DNA from: Cellulosimicrobium cellulans
GTDB lineage: Bacteria > Actinomycetota > Actinomycetes > Actinomycetales > Cellulomonadaceae
Length of the DNA: 64,000 bases
Reading direction: 5' to 3'
Assembly (NCBI RefSeq): GCF_024124905.1
Contig: NZ_JAMXST010000002.1
Coordinates: 434,001 to 498,000 of the forward strand
In this document: positions 34,899 to 43,668 of the stretch, piece by piece
Layout of the letters: each line of letters begins with the position of its first letter
How positions within the stretch are numbered: the stretch's first letter is position 1
Notes under the pieces: generated by a model
Told to the model about the DNA's origin: nothing
What the model saw: the letters and a program-made list of their open reading frames with translations, nothing else
Database searches by the model: none
Position numbers and translations under genes: made by a program

Positions 34899-34974
34899 TC
34901 TCTCGTCTTTCGTGCCCGGGTTCCGTGCGTGCCGACCGATGACGTGGTGCCACCCGGGTGTCGGCGCCCCGACG

Positions 34975-34980
34975 TAGACT
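34975..34980 (+). promoter_or_regulatory. -10 box for the DUF3039-helicase operon
   Basis: TAGACT with 7 nt (TCCCTCC) to the ATG at 34988. The pyrimidine run excludes a Shine-Dalgarno, so the transcript should be leaderless. Confidence 0.6.
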
Positions 34981-34987
34981 TCCCTCC

Positions 34988-35323
34988 ATGATCGAACTCC
35001 GCGCGAGCACTCCCCCCGGAGGTCCTGAGGACCCGTTCCGGAACCCTGCGACCGAGCCGACGACCGGCACGTCGACCGGGGTGCTCGAGCGCGAGGAGAC
35101 GCGCGAGCAGACCGAGCCGGGCGACCACGAGCGCTTCGCGCACTACGTGCGCAAGGAGAAGATCATGGAGTCCGCGCTCTCCGGCAAGCCGGTGATCGCG
35201 CTGTGCGGCAAGGTCTGGGTTCCCGGCCGCGACCCGAACAAGTTCCCCGTGTGCCCCACGTGCAAGGAGATCTACGAGGGACTGCGAGACCCGCAGGACG
35301 GCGAGGGTGACTCCGGCAAGTGA
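34988..35323 (+). CDS. DUF3039 domain-containing protein
   Basis: 111 residues. The N-terminal half is acidic and disordered; the C-terminal half is a small domain with HYVRKEKIMESALSGKPVIAL, CGKVWVPGRDPNKFPVCPTCKEIYEG. The Cys-Gly-Lys and Cys-x2-Cys positions suggest a zinc ribbon. It is conserved in actinobacteria without an assigned role. Its stop overlaps the helicase GTG by 4 bp, so the two products are made together. Confidence 0.85.
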   Translation: MIELRASTPPGGPEDPFRNPATEPTTGTSTGVLEREETREQTEPGDHERFAHYVRKEKIMESALSGKPVIALCGKVWVPGRDPNKFPVCPTCKEIYEGLRDPQDGEGDSGK

Positions 35324-37173
35324 GCGGGGAGCACCACACGACGTCCACCGGTCACTCCGCCTCCGACACCCGTAGCAGGACCACCCCGCCCGCGCCGCAG
35401 AGCCCTTCGTCCGCGGCGGCGTCGCACCTCTCGCCCGCGTTCCCGCGTCGCGCCCCGTGGGGCTCGGCGTCGAAGCTGCGTGCGTGGCAGGCCGAGGCCC
35501 TCGAGCTGTACCGCACGCGTGCGCCGCGGGACTTCCTCGCCGTCGCGACCCCCGGGGCGGGCAAGACCACGTTCGCCCTGCGCGTCGCGACCGAGCTGCT
35601 CGAGCAGGGGATCGTGCGCCGGGTGACGGTCGTCGCGCCGACCGAGCACCTCAAGCACCAGTGGGCGGACGCCGCGGCGCGCGTCGGCATCCGGATCGAC
35701 CCGAACTTCCGCAACAGCCAGGGGCGGCACGGCGCCCACTACGACGGCGTCGCGCTGACCTACGCGCAGATCGCCGCCAAGCCCGCGCTGCATGCGGCAC
35801 GGACGACCGCCGACCGGACGCTCGTCATCCTCGACGAGGTGCACCACGGCGGCGACGCGCTGTCGTGGGGCGACGCGGTGCGCGAGGCGTTCGAGGACGC
35901 GACGCGTCGTCTCGCGCTCACGGGGACGCCCTTCCGCTCCGACACCGCGGCGATCCCGTTCGTCGAGTACGAGCGCGGCCCCGACGGCATCCGCCGCTCG
36001 CGCGCGGACTACACGTACGGCTACGGCGACGCGCTGCGCGACCACGTCGTGCGACCCGTGCTCTTCCTGTCGTACTCGGGGAACATGCGCTGGCGGACGA
36101 AGGCCGGCGACGAGGTGAGCGCGCGCCTCGGCGAGGCGCTCACCAAGGACATGACCGGCCAGGCGTGGCGCACGGCGCTCGACCCGAACGGCGAGTGGAT
36201 CCCGTCGGTCCTCGCGGCGGCCGACAAGCGGCTGACGGAGGTGCGTCGCGCGATCCCCGACGCCGGGGGACTGGTCATCGCCACCGACCAGACCGACGCG
36301 CGCGCCTACGCGGGTCACCTCGCGCGCATCACCGGGAAGTCCCCGACCGTCGTCCTCTCCGACGACGACGGGGCGAGCAGCCGGATCGAGGAGTTCTCCG
36401 ACGGCGACGGCCGGTGGATGGTCGCCGTGCGCATGGTGTCGGAGGGCGTGGACGTCCCGCGCCTCGCCGTCGGCGTGTACGCGACCTCGACGGCGACCCC
36501 GCTGTTCTTCGCGCAGGCCGTCGGGCGGTTCGTGCGGGCGCGCAAGCGGGGCGAGACGGCGTCGGTGTTCCTGCCGAGCGTCCCGCACCTGCTGGAGCTC
36601 GCGAACGGGCTCGAGATCGAGCGCGACCACGCGCTCGACCGGCCGCTCACCGCGGAGGAGCAGGGAGAGGGGTTCAACCCCGAGGACGCGCTCCTGGCGG
36701 AGGCGAACCGCGAGGACAAGGCGTCGGGCGAGCTCGTCCAGGGCTCGTTCGAGGCGCTCGAGGCGCAGGCCTCGTTCGACCGCGTGCTGTTCGACGGCGG
36801 CGAGTTCGGCACGGGCGCGGACGTCGGGTCGGACGAGGAGCTCGACTTCCTCGGCCTGCCGGGCCTCCTCGACGCCGACCAGGTCACCACGCTGCTGCGT
36901 CAGCGCCAGGCGGACCAGATGAGCGCCCGCTCGAAGTCCAGCCAGTCGGCGGAGCGGGAGCGGTCCGAGATGGACCACCGTCGGGCCGCGGAGCTCCGCA
37001 AGGAGCTCCAGCAGCTCGTCTCCGCGTGGTCCCGCCGGAGCGGGCAGCCGCACGGATCGGTGCACACCGAGCTGCGCCGCCGCTGCGGCGGACCCGAGGT
37101 CCCGCTCGCGACGGTCGAACAGCTCGACGCCCGTGTCGCGACCGTCCGCGGCTGGTTCGTCGGCAAGCGGTAG
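35320..37173 (+). CDS. Superfamily 2 DEAD/DEAH-box helicase
   Basis: 617 residues. After a 50-residue Ser/Pro-rich head come a Q-like block LRAWQAEALELY, Walker A TPGAGKTT, motif Ia VVAPTEHLKHQWADAA, DEVHH (motif II, ILDEVHHGGDALSWGD), motif III LALTGTPFRSD, then the second RecA domain with VSEGVDVPRLAVGVYAT and motif VI QAVGRFVRAR. A C-terminal helical extension of about 190 residues is charged. The organisation resembles XPB/RadD-like helicases, so a nucleic-acid repair role is plausible but not shown. Forms an operon with DUF3039. Confidence 0.9.
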   Translation: MSGEHHTTSTGHSASDTRSRTTPPAPQSPSSAAASHLSPAFPRRAPWGSASKLRAWQAEALELYRTRAPRDFLAVATPGAGKTTFALRVATELLEQGIVRRVTVVAPTEHLKHQWADAAARVGIRIDPNFRNSQGRHGAHYDGVALTYAQIAAKPALHAARTTADRTLVILDEVHHGGDALSWGDAVREAFEDATRRLALTGTPFRSDTAAIPFVEYERGPDGIRRSRADYTYGYGDALRDHVVRPVLFLSYSGNMRWRTKAGDEVSARLGEALTKDMTGQAWRTALDPNGEWIPSVLAAADKRLTEVRRAIPDAGGLVIATDQTDARAYAGHLARITGKSPTVVLSDDDGASSRIEEFSDGDGRWMVAVRMVSEGVDVPRLAVGVYATSTATPLFFAQAVGRFVRARKRGETASVFLPSVPHLLELANGLEIERDHALDRPLTAEEQGEGFNPEDALLAEANREDKASGELVQGSFEALEAQASFDRVLFDGGEFGTGADVGSDEELDFLGLPGLLDADQVTTLLRQRQADQMSARSKSSQSAERERSEMDHRRAAELRKELQQLVSAWSRRSGQPHGSVHTELRRRCGGPEVPLATVEQLDARVATVRGWFVGKR

Positions 37174-37192
37174 TCGACACCGTCCCCGCGCG

Positions 37193-38620
37193 TCAGGGGA
37201 GCGTGTGCACGACCGTCGGGATCGCGGGGTCGCCGGCGGACAGGCGTCGTGCGCCGCGGGGCAGCTCGGCGCGGGCCTCGCGGTGGCGGTGCGCCGCGTT
37301 CTGGACGCCGTAGGACCCGACCCAGCGGGAGTCGACCGCGCCGTCGACGACGAGCGGGACCTGGAGCGGGCGCAGGTCGCCGTCGTCGGGCTCCCACTCC
37401 TGGACCGGGAGGTCGGCGCCCGTGACGACGACCTCCTCGACCGCGCGCCCGTCGACGTCGAACCGGCGCGCGGCGACCTTGCGCCCGCCGGTGCTGGTCT
37501 TGGCCGTGGACGCCTTGGCGACGGGCTGGAGCACGCCGGTGGAGTCGGCGCGCGCGACGAGCTTGTAGACCATGCCGCACGTCGGCGCGCCGGAGCCGGT
37601 GACGAGCGAGGTGCCGACGCCGTAGGAGTCCACGGGGGCGGCGGCGAGCGACGCGATGGCGTACTCGTCGAGGTCGGACGTGACGGTGATCTTCGTGTCG
37701 TGCGCACCGAGCGAGTCGAGCTGGCGCCGCACCTCGACGGCGAGGACACCGAGGTCGCCCGAGTCGAGACGGACGGCGCCGAGGCGCCCGCCGGCGGCCC
37801 GGACCGCGTTCTGGACCCCCTTGCGCACGTCGTAGGTGTCGACGAGGAGCGTGGTCTCGGGCCCGAGGGAGGCGACCTGCGACGCGAAGGCGGACTCCTC
37901 GTCGTCGTGCAGGAGCGTGAAGGCGTGCGCGGCCGTGCCGATGGTCGCGAGCCCGTAGCGGCGTCCTGCCTCGAGGTTCGAGGTCCCGGCGAACCCGCCG
38001 ACGACGGCGGCACGCGCCGCGGCGACGGCGGCCTGCTCGTGCGCTCGCCGCGCGCCCATCTCGAGGCAGGGGCGCTCGACGGCGGCGCTCGTCATGCGCG
38101 ACGCGGCGGACGCGACCGCGGAGTCGTAGTTGAGGATCGACAGCACGAGCGTCTCGAGCAGGACCGCCTCGGCGAACGTGCCCTCGACGGTCATCACGGG
38201 GGAGTGCGGGAAGAAGACCTCGCCCTCGGCGTACCCGGTGATCGTCCCGGTGAACCGATACCCGGCGAGGAACTCGAGGGTGCGGTCGTCGACGACGGAC
38301 TGCGCGTGCAGCCAGTCGAGCTCCTCGGCCCCGAAGCGGAACGACGAGAGCGCCTCGAGGACGCGTCCGGTCCCCGCGAGGACCCCGTAACGCCGCCCGG
38401 GGGGCAGGCGGCGCGTGAAGACCTCGAACAGGCAGTGCCGGTCGGCGGTGCCGTCCGCGAGCGCGGCCTGGAGCATCGTCAGCTCGTAGCGGTCGGTGAG
38501 CAGGGCGGTCGACGCGACCGGCCGGTACGGCGGGCGCTGCGGGACCGGGCCGGCCTGTCCCGGCGAGGCAGCGCTGTCGGTCGGGGAGAGGGCGACGCTG
38601 CCCGGATCGGCGAGGCTCAT
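37193..38620 (-). CDS. pncB: Nicotinate phosphoribosyltransferase
   Basis: 475 residues. First step of NAD salvage from nicotinate. Family blocks: STALLTDRYELTMLQAALADGT, FEVFTRRLPPGRRYGVLAG, SILNYDSAVASAASRM, EMGARRAHEQAAV with the conserved His-Glu neighbourhood, GTAAHAFTLLHDDE, VRLDSGDLGVLA and VTSDLDEYAI. A head of about 33 residues precedes the conserved start. ATG 38620 has TACCGT 7 nt upstream. Divergent from clpS, convergent with the helicase (19 bp gap). Confidence 0.93.
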   Translation of the reverse strand: MSLADPGSVALSPTDSAASPGQAGPVPQRPPYRPVASTALLTDRYELTMLQAALADGTADRHCLFEVFTRRLPPGRRYGVLAGTGRVLEALSSFRFGAEELDWLHAQSVVDDRTLEFLAGYRFTGTITGYAEGEVFFPHSPVMTVEGTFAEAVLLETLVLSILNYDSAVASAASRMTSAAVERPCLEMGARRAHEQAAVAAARAAVVGGFAGTSNLEAGRRYGLATIGTAAHAFTLLHDDEESAFASQVASLGPETTLLVDTYDVRKGVQNAVRAAGGRLGAVRLDSGDLGVLAVEVRRQLDSLGAHDTKITVTSDLDEYAIASLAAAPVDSYGVGTSLVTGSGAPTCGMVYKLVARADSTGVLQPVAKASTAKTSTGGRKVAARRFDVDGRAVEEVVVTGADLPVQEWEPDDGDLRPLQVPLVVDGAVDSRWVGSYGVQNAAHRHREARAELPRGARRLSAGDPAIPTVVHTLP

Positions 38621-38627
38621 GCGGAAT

Positions 38628-38633
38628 ACGGTA
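38628..38633 (-). promoter_or_regulatory. -10 box for pncB
   Basis: TACCGT on the minus strand, 7 nt (ATTCCGC) from the ATG at 38620. With the clpS box at 38674-38679 it makes a compact divergent promoter region of 65 bp between the two starts. Confidence 0.6.
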
Positions 38634-38673
38634 GGGCAGCGACGGGCACGACGGGTGTCGACAGGCCCACGAA

Positions 38674-38679
38674 TACAGT
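38674..38679 (+). promoter_or_regulatory. -10 box for clpS
   Basis: TACAGT, 6 nt (GGTGGC) before the GTG at 38686; no Shine-Dalgarno. Confidence 0.6.
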
Positions 38680-38685
38680 GGTGGC

Positions 38686-39021
38686 GTGAGCCCCCAGCCG
38701 ATCTTCACCCGCGCCGTCGGCGCGCGGGCGTCCGTGACCGTGCCCGAGGAGGCGACCCGGGTCGACGAGTCCGTCCTCCCCGACAGCCCGTGGGTCACCC
38801 TCGTGTGGAACGACCCGGTCAACCTCATGAGCTACGTCGCGTACGTGTTCGAGTCCTACTTCGGGTACGCCGCGGAGCGCGCCCACGAGCTCATGCTCCA
38901 GGTGCACCAGGAGGGTCGTGCCGTCGTGTCGACGGGCGACCGCGAGCGCATGGAGGTCGACGTGCAGGCGATGCACTCGTACGGGCTGTGGGCGACGCTC
39001 CAGAAGGACGGCGAGCAGTGA
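38686..39021 (+). CDS. clpS: ATP-dependent Clp protease adaptor ClpS
   Basis: 111 residues. Delivers N-degron substrates to ClpC/ClpA. The core [20 protein letters not shown] carries the Asn-Asp of the N-degron pocket, followed by [25 protein letters not shown] with its pocket His. A 35-residue variable head precedes it. The GTGA stop-start overlap with the DUF2017 gene is the normal arrangement. Confidence 0.93.
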   Translation: MSPQPIFTRAVGARASVTVPEEATRVDESVLPDSPWVTLVWNDPVNLMSYVAYVFESYFGYAAERAHELMLQVHQEGRAVVSTGDRERMEVDVQAMHSYGLWATLQKDGEQ

Positions 39022-39683
39022 GGCCGTTCCGCGCGGAGGCGCACGGGTACGTCGCAGAGCTCGAGCCGTCGGAACGGATCGTGCTGGCCCAGCTCGCGGG
39101 CGACGTCGCGCAGATGCTCCAGGAGGGCGTGCCCGGTCGGGTGCCGGGGGAGCCCGGGCCGTCCGGGCCCGGCGACGGGTGGTCGCCCCCCGGCTGGACG
39201 GGCCCGGTGCCCGGTGGGCACGGGTCGGACGCGACGCCCCCGCCCGACCCGGCGGTGCGTCGTCTGCTCCCGGACGCGTCGGACGACGTCGAGGTGGCTG
39301 CCGAGTTCCGGCGGTTCACGCAGGACGACCTCGCGGCGCGCAAGGTCGGGCGGCTGGTGCGGCTGGCGCGCCTGCTCGTGGACGCGGAGCCCGCCGAGGT
39401 GGCCCCGTTCACGGTCGCGCGCGACGAGGCCGAGGACGTGGCGGGGGCACTGACGGACGTCCGCCTCGTGCTCGCGGAGCGGCTCGGCCTGCGGACCGAC
39501 GAGCAGGTCGAGGGCTTGTACGACGAGCTGGACCGCGAGGGCGACGACGGCCCGGACGACGGCGAGGTGGGCGGCGCGCCGCGCCGCTTCCTCGTGAGCG
39601 TGTTCCTGCTCACGGGACTGCTCCAGGAGTCGCTCGTGGACGGCATGCTCGCCGACCTGCGCGCGGGGCGCGGCCGGCCCTGA
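39018..39683 (+). CDS. DUF2017 domain-containing protein
   Basis: 221 residues. N-terminal [19 protein letters not shown] and the C-terminal [20 protein letters not shown] frame the DUF2017 family, which is nearly always next to clpS in actinobacteria; function unknown. A Gly/Pro-rich insert at about 40-75 ([15 protein letters not shown] and following) separates two helical parts. Confidence 0.85.
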   Translation: MRPFRAEAHGYVAELEPSERIVLAQLAGDVAQMLQEGVPGRVPGEPGPSGPGDGWSPPGWTGPVPGGHGSDATPPPDPAVRRLLPDASDDVEVAAEFRRFTQDDLAARKVGRLVRLARLLVDAEPAEVAPFTVARDEAEDVAGALTDVRLVLAERLGLRTDEQVEGLYDELDREGDDGPDDGEVGGAPRRFLVSVFLLTGLLQESLVDGMLADLRAGRGRP

Positions 39684-39781
39684 GGGTCGTGCCGCGCGTC
39701 GGGCCGGACGAGCGACCGCCCTGTGGGCGCTGCCACAGGCGGCAGCCGCGGTTCGGTGCGCCCCGCGCGTGGGCGCGCCAG

Positions 39782-39787
39782 TAGGCT
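39782..39787 (+). promoter_or_regulatory. -10 box for murI
   Basis: TAGGCT, 7 nt before the GTG at 39795. Upstream (about 39719-39750) are two overlapping small hairpins, CTGTGG/CCACAG and GCTGCC/GGCAGC, probably ending the DUF2017 transcript. Confidence 0.55.
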
Positions 39788-39794
39788 CGGGCGG

Positions 39795-40598
39795 GTGAAC
39801 GACGCTCCCATCGGGATCTTCGACTCGGGCGTGGGCGGCCTGACCGTCGCGCGCTCGATCCTGGACCAGCTCCCGAACGAGTCCCTCCTCTACATCGGGG
39901 ACACCGCGAACGGCCCCTACGGGCCCAAGCCGCTCGCGGCGGTCCGGGCGATGGCGCTGGCGATCATGGACCAGCTCGTCGACGACGGCGTGAAGATGCT
40001 CGTCATCGCGTGCAACTCGGCCTCCTCGGCGGTCCTGCGCGACGCCCGCGAGCGGTACACGCAGCGTCACGGCCTGCCGGTCGTCGAGGTGATCCTCCCG
40101 GCGGCGCGGCGCGCGGTCGCGGCGACGCGCTCGGGGCGGATCGGGGTCATCGGGACGCGCGCCACCATCACGTCGAGGTCCTACGAGGACGCGTTCGCCG
40201 TCACGCCGGGCCTGCACCTGACGACCCAGGCGTGCCCGGACTTCGTGCCCCTCGTCGAGCAGGGCGTGACGTCGGGGCCCGAGGTGCTGGAGGTCGCGCA
40301 CCGCTACCTCGACCCGGTCAAGGCGGCGGGCGTCGACACCCTCGTGCTCGGGTGCACCCACTACCCCCTCCTGACGGGCGCGATCTCCTACGTCATGGGC
40401 GAGGAGGTCACGCTCGTGTCGAGCGCGGAGGAGACCGCCAAGGACGTCTACCGCACGCTCGTCGCGCACGACCTCGAGCGCTCGCGCGACGCGGGGCCGC
40501 CGCAGCACCGCTTCCTCGCGACGGGCAGCGCGGAGCCGTTCGAGCACCTGGCCCGCCGCTTCCTCGGCCCCGAGGTGCTCCGCGTGGAGGCGGCCTGA
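39795..40598 (+). CDS. murI: Glutamate racemase
   Basis: 267 residues. Makes D-glutamate for peptidoglycan. Catalytic cysteines are Cys73 ([11 protein letters not shown]) and Cys187 (LGCTHYPLL, with His189); Asp10-Ser11 of [11 protein letters not shown] and the [11 protein letters not shown] loop are intact. The TGATG junction couples it to the hydrolase gene downstream. Confidence 0.95.
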   Translation: MNDAPIGIFDSGVGGLTVARSILDQLPNESLLYIGDTANGPYGPKPLAAVRAMALAIMDQLVDDGVKMLVIACNSASSAVLRDARERYTQRHGLPVVEVILPAARRAVAATRSGRIGVIGTRATITSRSYEDAFAVTPGLHLTTQACPDFVPLVEQGVTSGPEVLEVAHRYLDPVKAAGVDTLVLGCTHYPLLTGAISYVMGEEVTLVSSAEETAKDVYRTLVAHDLERSRDAGPPQHRFLATGSAEPFEHLARRFLGPEVLRVEAA

Positions 40599-41428
40599 TG
40601 CGCCTCGTCACGGTCGGGTGCTCGGGGTCGTTCGCCGGGCCGGAGTCGCCCGCGTCGTCGTACCTCGTCCAGGTCCCGGCCGCCGAGGCCGCGGCCGCGG
40701 GCTTCGAGGCGCGCGAGTGGAACGTCGTGCTCGACCTCGGGAACGGGTCGCTGGGTGCGCTCCAGCGGTTCGTGGACCCGCTCGACCTCGACGCGGTCGC
40801 GCTGTCGCACCTGCACCCCGACCACTTCGTCGATGTCTGCGGGCTGTACGTCTACCTGCGCTACCACCCCGAGCGCGGCTCGACCCGGACCGGCGTGCCG
40901 AGCCGGTTGACGGTGCTCGGTCCGTCGGGGACGGCCGCGCGCATCGAGGCGGCGTACGGCGCCGAGCCGGGCGACGGGATGGCCGAGGAGCTCGACGTGC
41001 GGGTCTGGGACCCCGGCGCGCCCGTCCAGGTCGGGCCGCTCACGCTGGAGCCCTACCGCGTGTTCCACCCCGTCGAGGCGTACGGCGTGCGGGTCACCGG
41101 GCCCTCGTCCGCGCGGCCCGGCGAGCGGGCCGTGCTCGCGTACACGGGCGACACCGACGCGTGCGGCGGCGTCGTCGAGCTCGCGCGGGACGCCGACCTG
41201 CTGCTGTCGGAGGCCGCGTTCCACGAGGGCCGCGACGACGGCGTCGAGCGCGGCATCCACCTCACGGGGCGTCGCGCGGGCGAGGTCGCGACGGCGGCCG
41301 GCGCGCACCGCCTGGTGCTGACGCACCTCCCGGCGTGGAACGACCCCGAACGCTCCCGCGCGGAGGCGCGCGAATCGTACGCGGGTCCGGTCGACGTCGC
41401 GACGACGGGCGCGGTGTTCGACCTCTAG
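40598..41428 (+). CDS. MBL fold metallo-hydrolase
   Basis: 276 residues. Zinc motif HLHPDH at 71-76; later ligands are in RVFHPVEAYGVRV, LAYTGDTDACGGV and the terminal LVLTHLPAW. The layout fits the RNase Z/CPSF-like branch of actinobacterial hydrolases that follow murI; substrate unknown. It overlaps murI by 1 bp and precedes rph, itself an RNA 3'-end enzyme. Confidence 0.9.
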   Translation: MRLVTVGCSGSFAGPESPASSYLVQVPAAEAAAAGFEAREWNVVLDLGNGSLGALQRFVDPLDLDAVALSHLHPDHFVDVCGLYVYLRYHPERGSTRTGVPSRLTVLGPSGTAARIEAAYGAEPGDGMAEELDVRVWDPGAPVQVGPLTLEPYRVFHPVEAYGVRVTGPSSARPGERAVLAYTGDTDACGGVVELARDADLLLSEAAFHEGRDDGVERGIHLTGRRAGEVATAAGAHRLVLTHLPAWNDPERSRAEARESYAGPVDVATTGAVFDL

Positions 41429-41431
41429 TCC

Positions 41432-41490
41432 CTGAGTGCGGGGGACCTGTCGCCCGCCCGGCGTCGTGACGACAGACACCCCGCACTCAG
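41432..41490. repeat. Nested palindromic intergenic element (CTGAGTGCGGGG type)
   Basis: Between the MBL gene and rph. Outer arms CTGAGTGCGGGG (41432-41443) and CCCCGCACTCAG (41479-41490), 12 bp perfect. Inner arms CTGTCG (41447-41452) and CGACAG (41470-41475), with a further small GTCGT/ACGAC palindrome near the right arm. It starts 3 nt after the MBL stop; probable terminator or dispersed repeat. Confidence 0.75.
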
Positions 41491-41508
41491 CGGGTGCCGG
41501 GCGGTCGG

Positions 41509-41514
41509 TAGGGT
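41509..41514 (+). promoter_or_regulatory. -10 box for rph
   Basis: TAGGGT, 6 nt (GGCGGC) before the ATG at 41521, 18 nt after the palindrome. Confidence 0.6.
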
Positions 41515-41520
41515 GGCGGC

Positions 41521-42291
41521 ATGACCATCCCCGCATCGTCCTCGGACACGGGCGCGCGCCTGCGCGCCGACGGCCGCACGCCCGACCAGCTCCGCCCCGT
41601 GACCATCACCCGCCACTGGCTCGACCAGGCCGAGGGCAGCGTGCTCGTCGAGTTCGGTCGCACGCGCGTGCTGTGCGCGGCGTCGTTCACGGAGGGCGTG
41701 CCGCGCTGGCGCAAGGGGTCGGGCGAGGGCTGGGTCACCGCCGAGTACGCGATGCTGCCGCGCGCGACGAACGAGCGCAGCCAGCGCGAGTCGGTCAAGG
41801 GCAGGATCGGCGGGCGCACGCACGAGATCTCGCGTCTCATCGGCCGGTCCCTGCGCGCGATCATCGACGTCTCGGCGCTCGGCGAGAACACGATCGTGCT
41901 CGACTGCGACGTCCTCCAGGCCGACGGCGGCACGCGCACCGCGGCGATCACCGGCGCCTACGTCGCGCTCGCCGACGCCGTCGCGTGGGGCCAGCGGCAC
42001 GGCCACATCACGGGCGGCAAGCCCGTGCTGACCGACTCCGTCGCGGCGGTGAGCGTCGGGATCATCGACGGCACGCCCATGCTCGACCTCCCGTACGTCG
42101 AGGACGTGCGCGCCGAGACGGACATGAACGTCGTCGTCACGGGCTCCGGGACGTTCGTCGAGGTGCAGGGCACGGCGGAGCACGCGCCGTTCGACCGTGC
42201 CGAGCTCGACGCGCTGCTCGACCTCGCGGTGGCAGGCACGGCCGACCTCACCGCGATCCAGCGCGCGGCGCTCGCGGCGGACGCGCGGTGA
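41521..42291 (+). CDS. rph: Ribonuclease PH
   Basis: 256 residues. Phosphorolytic 3'-5' trimming of tRNA precursors. Blocks: [38 protein letters not shown] (with the conserved Arg residues), [35 protein letters not shown] and the closing [15 protein letters not shown]. The stop overlaps the rdgB GTG by 4 bp. Confidence 0.96.
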   Translation: MTIPASSSDTGARLRADGRTPDQLRPVTITRHWLDQAEGSVLVEFGRTRVLCAASFTEGVPRWRKGSGEGWVTAEYAMLPRATNERSQRESVKGRIGGRTHEISRLIGRSLRAIIDVSALGENTIVLDCDVLQADGGTRTAAITGAYVALADAVAWGQRHGHITGGKPVLTDSVAAVSVGIIDGTPMLDLPYVEDVRAETDMNVVVTGSGTFVEVQGTAEHAPFDRAELDALLDLAVAGTADLTAIQRAALAADAR

Positions 42292-42977
42292 GCGGCGCGC
42301 CCGCGGCGACGGGCGTCGTCGTGCCCGACGGCGCGCGCCTCGTCCTCGCGACGCACAACCCGGGCAAGATCGCCGAGCTGCGCGCCATCCTGGCCGCTGA
42401 GCTCGACGCGCACCCGGGGCTCGAGCTCGCGCCCGAGGCGATCGTCGGCGCGGGCGACGTGGGCGCGCCCGAGCCGGTCGAGGACGGCGTGACGTTCGCG
42501 GAGAACGCGCTCATCAAGGCGCGCGCGCTCGTCGCGGCCACGGGGCTGCCCGCCGTCGCGGACGACTCGGGCCTCGCCGTCGACGTGCTCGGCGGCGCCC
42601 CCGGGATCTTCTCGGCGCGCTGGGCCGGGCGGCACGGCGACGACGTCGCGAACCTCGAGCTCCTGCTCGCCCAGCTCGGCGACGTGCCCGCCGAGCACCG
42701 GGCCGCGGGCTTCGTGTGCGCGGCGGCGCTCGTCACGCCGGACGGCACCGAGGTGGTGCGCACCGGCGAGATGCGCGGGACCCTGCTCACCGCACCGCGC
42801 GGTGAGAACGGGTTCGGGTACGACCCGATCCTCCTGCCGGACGAGCAGCCGGACCCCGGCGCGCCCGACCGCTCCGCGGCCGAGCTCAGCCCCGCGGAGA
42901 AGAACGCCGTCAGCCACCGGGGCAAGGCGTTCCGCGCGCTCGCCCCCGAGATCGTGACCGTGCTCTCGGCGAGGTAG
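42288..42977 (+). CDS. rdgB: RdgB/HAM1 family non-canonical purine NTP pyrophosphatase
   Basis: 229 residues. Removes ITP, dITP and XTP. Blocks: [61 protein letters not shown] (catalytic Asp pair), [13 protein letters not shown] and [17 protein letters not shown]. Its TAG stop lies inside a large palindromic array, shared with the convergent gene. Confidence 0.95.
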   Translation: MSGAPAATGVVVPDGARLVLATHNPGKIAELRAILAAELDAHPGLELAPEAIVGAGDVGAPEPVEDGVTFAENALIKARALVAATGLPAVADDSGLAVDVLGGAPGIFSARWAGRHGDDVANLELLLAQLGDVPAEHRAAGFVCAAALVTPDGTEVVRTGEMRGTLLTAPRGENGFGYDPILLPDEQPDPGAPDRSAAELSPAEKNAVSHRGKAFRALAPEIVTVLSAR

Positions 42978-43096
42978 AGGCCCGGTCCGGAGAGGGAGAG
43001 GCCCGGTACGGCGAGGGAGAGGCCCGGTCCCCGACCACGCCTCTCCCTCGGGCGACCACGCCTCTCCCTCGGGCGACCACGCCTCTACCTCGGGGC
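42971..43096. repeat. Palindromic array: three 21-bp repeats facing three inverted 21-bp repeats
   Basis: The left half holds three direct units starting at 42971, 42992 and 43013 (GAGGGAGAGGCCCGGTNC core; the first unit reads GAGGTAGAGG). The right half holds three units starting at 43035, 43056 and 43077 (CCACGCCTCTCCCTCGGGCGA; the last reads CTCTACCTC). GAGGGAGAGGC is complementary to GCCTCTCCCTC, so the whole forms a three-tier hairpin. The first and last units carry the TAG stops of both convergent genes, mirrored exactly as GAGGTAG / CTACCTC. Confidence 0.85.
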
Positions 43097-43558
43097 GCGG
43101 GCCGCGCGGAGGCGCGTGACGAGCGTGGCGACGAGGCGCCACCCGACGAGCGTCGCGAGCAGGAACAGCGCGGAGACCACGAGGAACGGCACGGCGAGGC
43201 CCTCGCCCGTCAGGGCCCGCAGGGCCATGCCGACGGCCCACGTCAGCGCCCACGCGCCGACACCGACGGGCCAGGGCGCGAGCGGGCGTCGCCACGCGCG
43301 CAGCACGACCCACGCGACCGCGAGGCCGACGAGGAACGGCCATGCGATGCCGGCGACGGCGGTGAGAGGACTGTCCGCGGAGTGGGTCGCGCGGCCACCG
43401 GCGGCGAAGGCGAGGACGCTCACGACGTCGAGCACGACGGCGAGCGTCACGGCCCCGGCCGTGGCCCGGGCCGTCGGGGGCGCCGACGTCGTCCCGGGGG
43501 TACCGGCGGCGGGAGACGGGACGTTCGCGTGGTCCGGTCCGGAGGGCGCGGTGCTCAT
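43085..43558 (-). CDS. DUF3054 family membrane protein
   Basis: 157 residues. After a 35-residue Pro/Ala/Thr-rich head come four helices: TLAVVLDVVSVLAFAAGG, AVAGIAWPFLVGLAVAWVVL, WPVGVGAWALTWAVGMALR and VPFLVVSALFLLATLVGWR. The WPFLVGL and GxxxR placement fit DUF3054 proteins of actinobacteria; function unknown. ATG 43558 has TACGGT 7 nt upstream. Confidence 0.8.
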   Translation of the reverse strand: MSTAPSGPDHANVPSPAAGTPGTTSAPPTARATAGAVTLAVVLDVVSVLAFAAGGRATHSADSPLTAVAGIAWPFLVGLAVAWVVLRAWRRPLAPWPVGVGAWALTWAVGMALRALTGEGLAVPFLVVSALFLLATLVGWRLVATLVTRLRAARAPR

Positions 43559-43565
43559 GGGCTCG

Positions 43566-43571
43566 ACCGTA
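43566..43571 (-). promoter_or_regulatory. -10 box for the DUF3054 gene
   Basis: TACGGT on the minus strand, 7 nt (CGAGCCC) from the ATG at 43558; it lies just outside the palindromic element. Confidence 0.6.
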
Positions 43572-43578
43572 CCCCGCT

Positions 43579-43650
43579 CGCGAGATCGGCCCGTACGGTC
43601 GAGATCGACCCTCGGGAGGTCGATCTCGCGCCGCGGGGGCCGATCTCGCG
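43579..43650. repeat. Nested palindromic intergenic element (CGAGATCGGC family, copy 2)
   Basis: Outer arms CGCGAGATCGGCCC (43579-43592) and GGGCCGATCTCGCG (43637-43650), 14 bp perfect. Inner arms CGAGATCGACC (43600-43610) and GGTCGATCTCG (43618-43628), 11 bp perfect, loop CTCGGGA. It fills the space between two divergent -10 boxes, so here it cannot be a terminator of either gene; a regulator site or dispersed repeat is more likely. Confidence 0.8.
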
Positions 43651-43655
43651 GACCA

Positions 43656-43661
43656 TAAGGT
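43656..43661 (+). promoter_or_regulatory. -10 box for the ABC-F gene
   Basis: TAAGGT, 7 nt (AGTCCCC) before the GTG at 43669; starts 5 nt after the palindromic element ends. Confidence 0.6.
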
Positions 43662-43668
43662 AGTCCCC

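Noticed and set aside
42971-43096. Possible CRISPR-like array
   Set aside because: Units are 21 bp with no unique spacers, the second half is inverted, and there are no cas genes.
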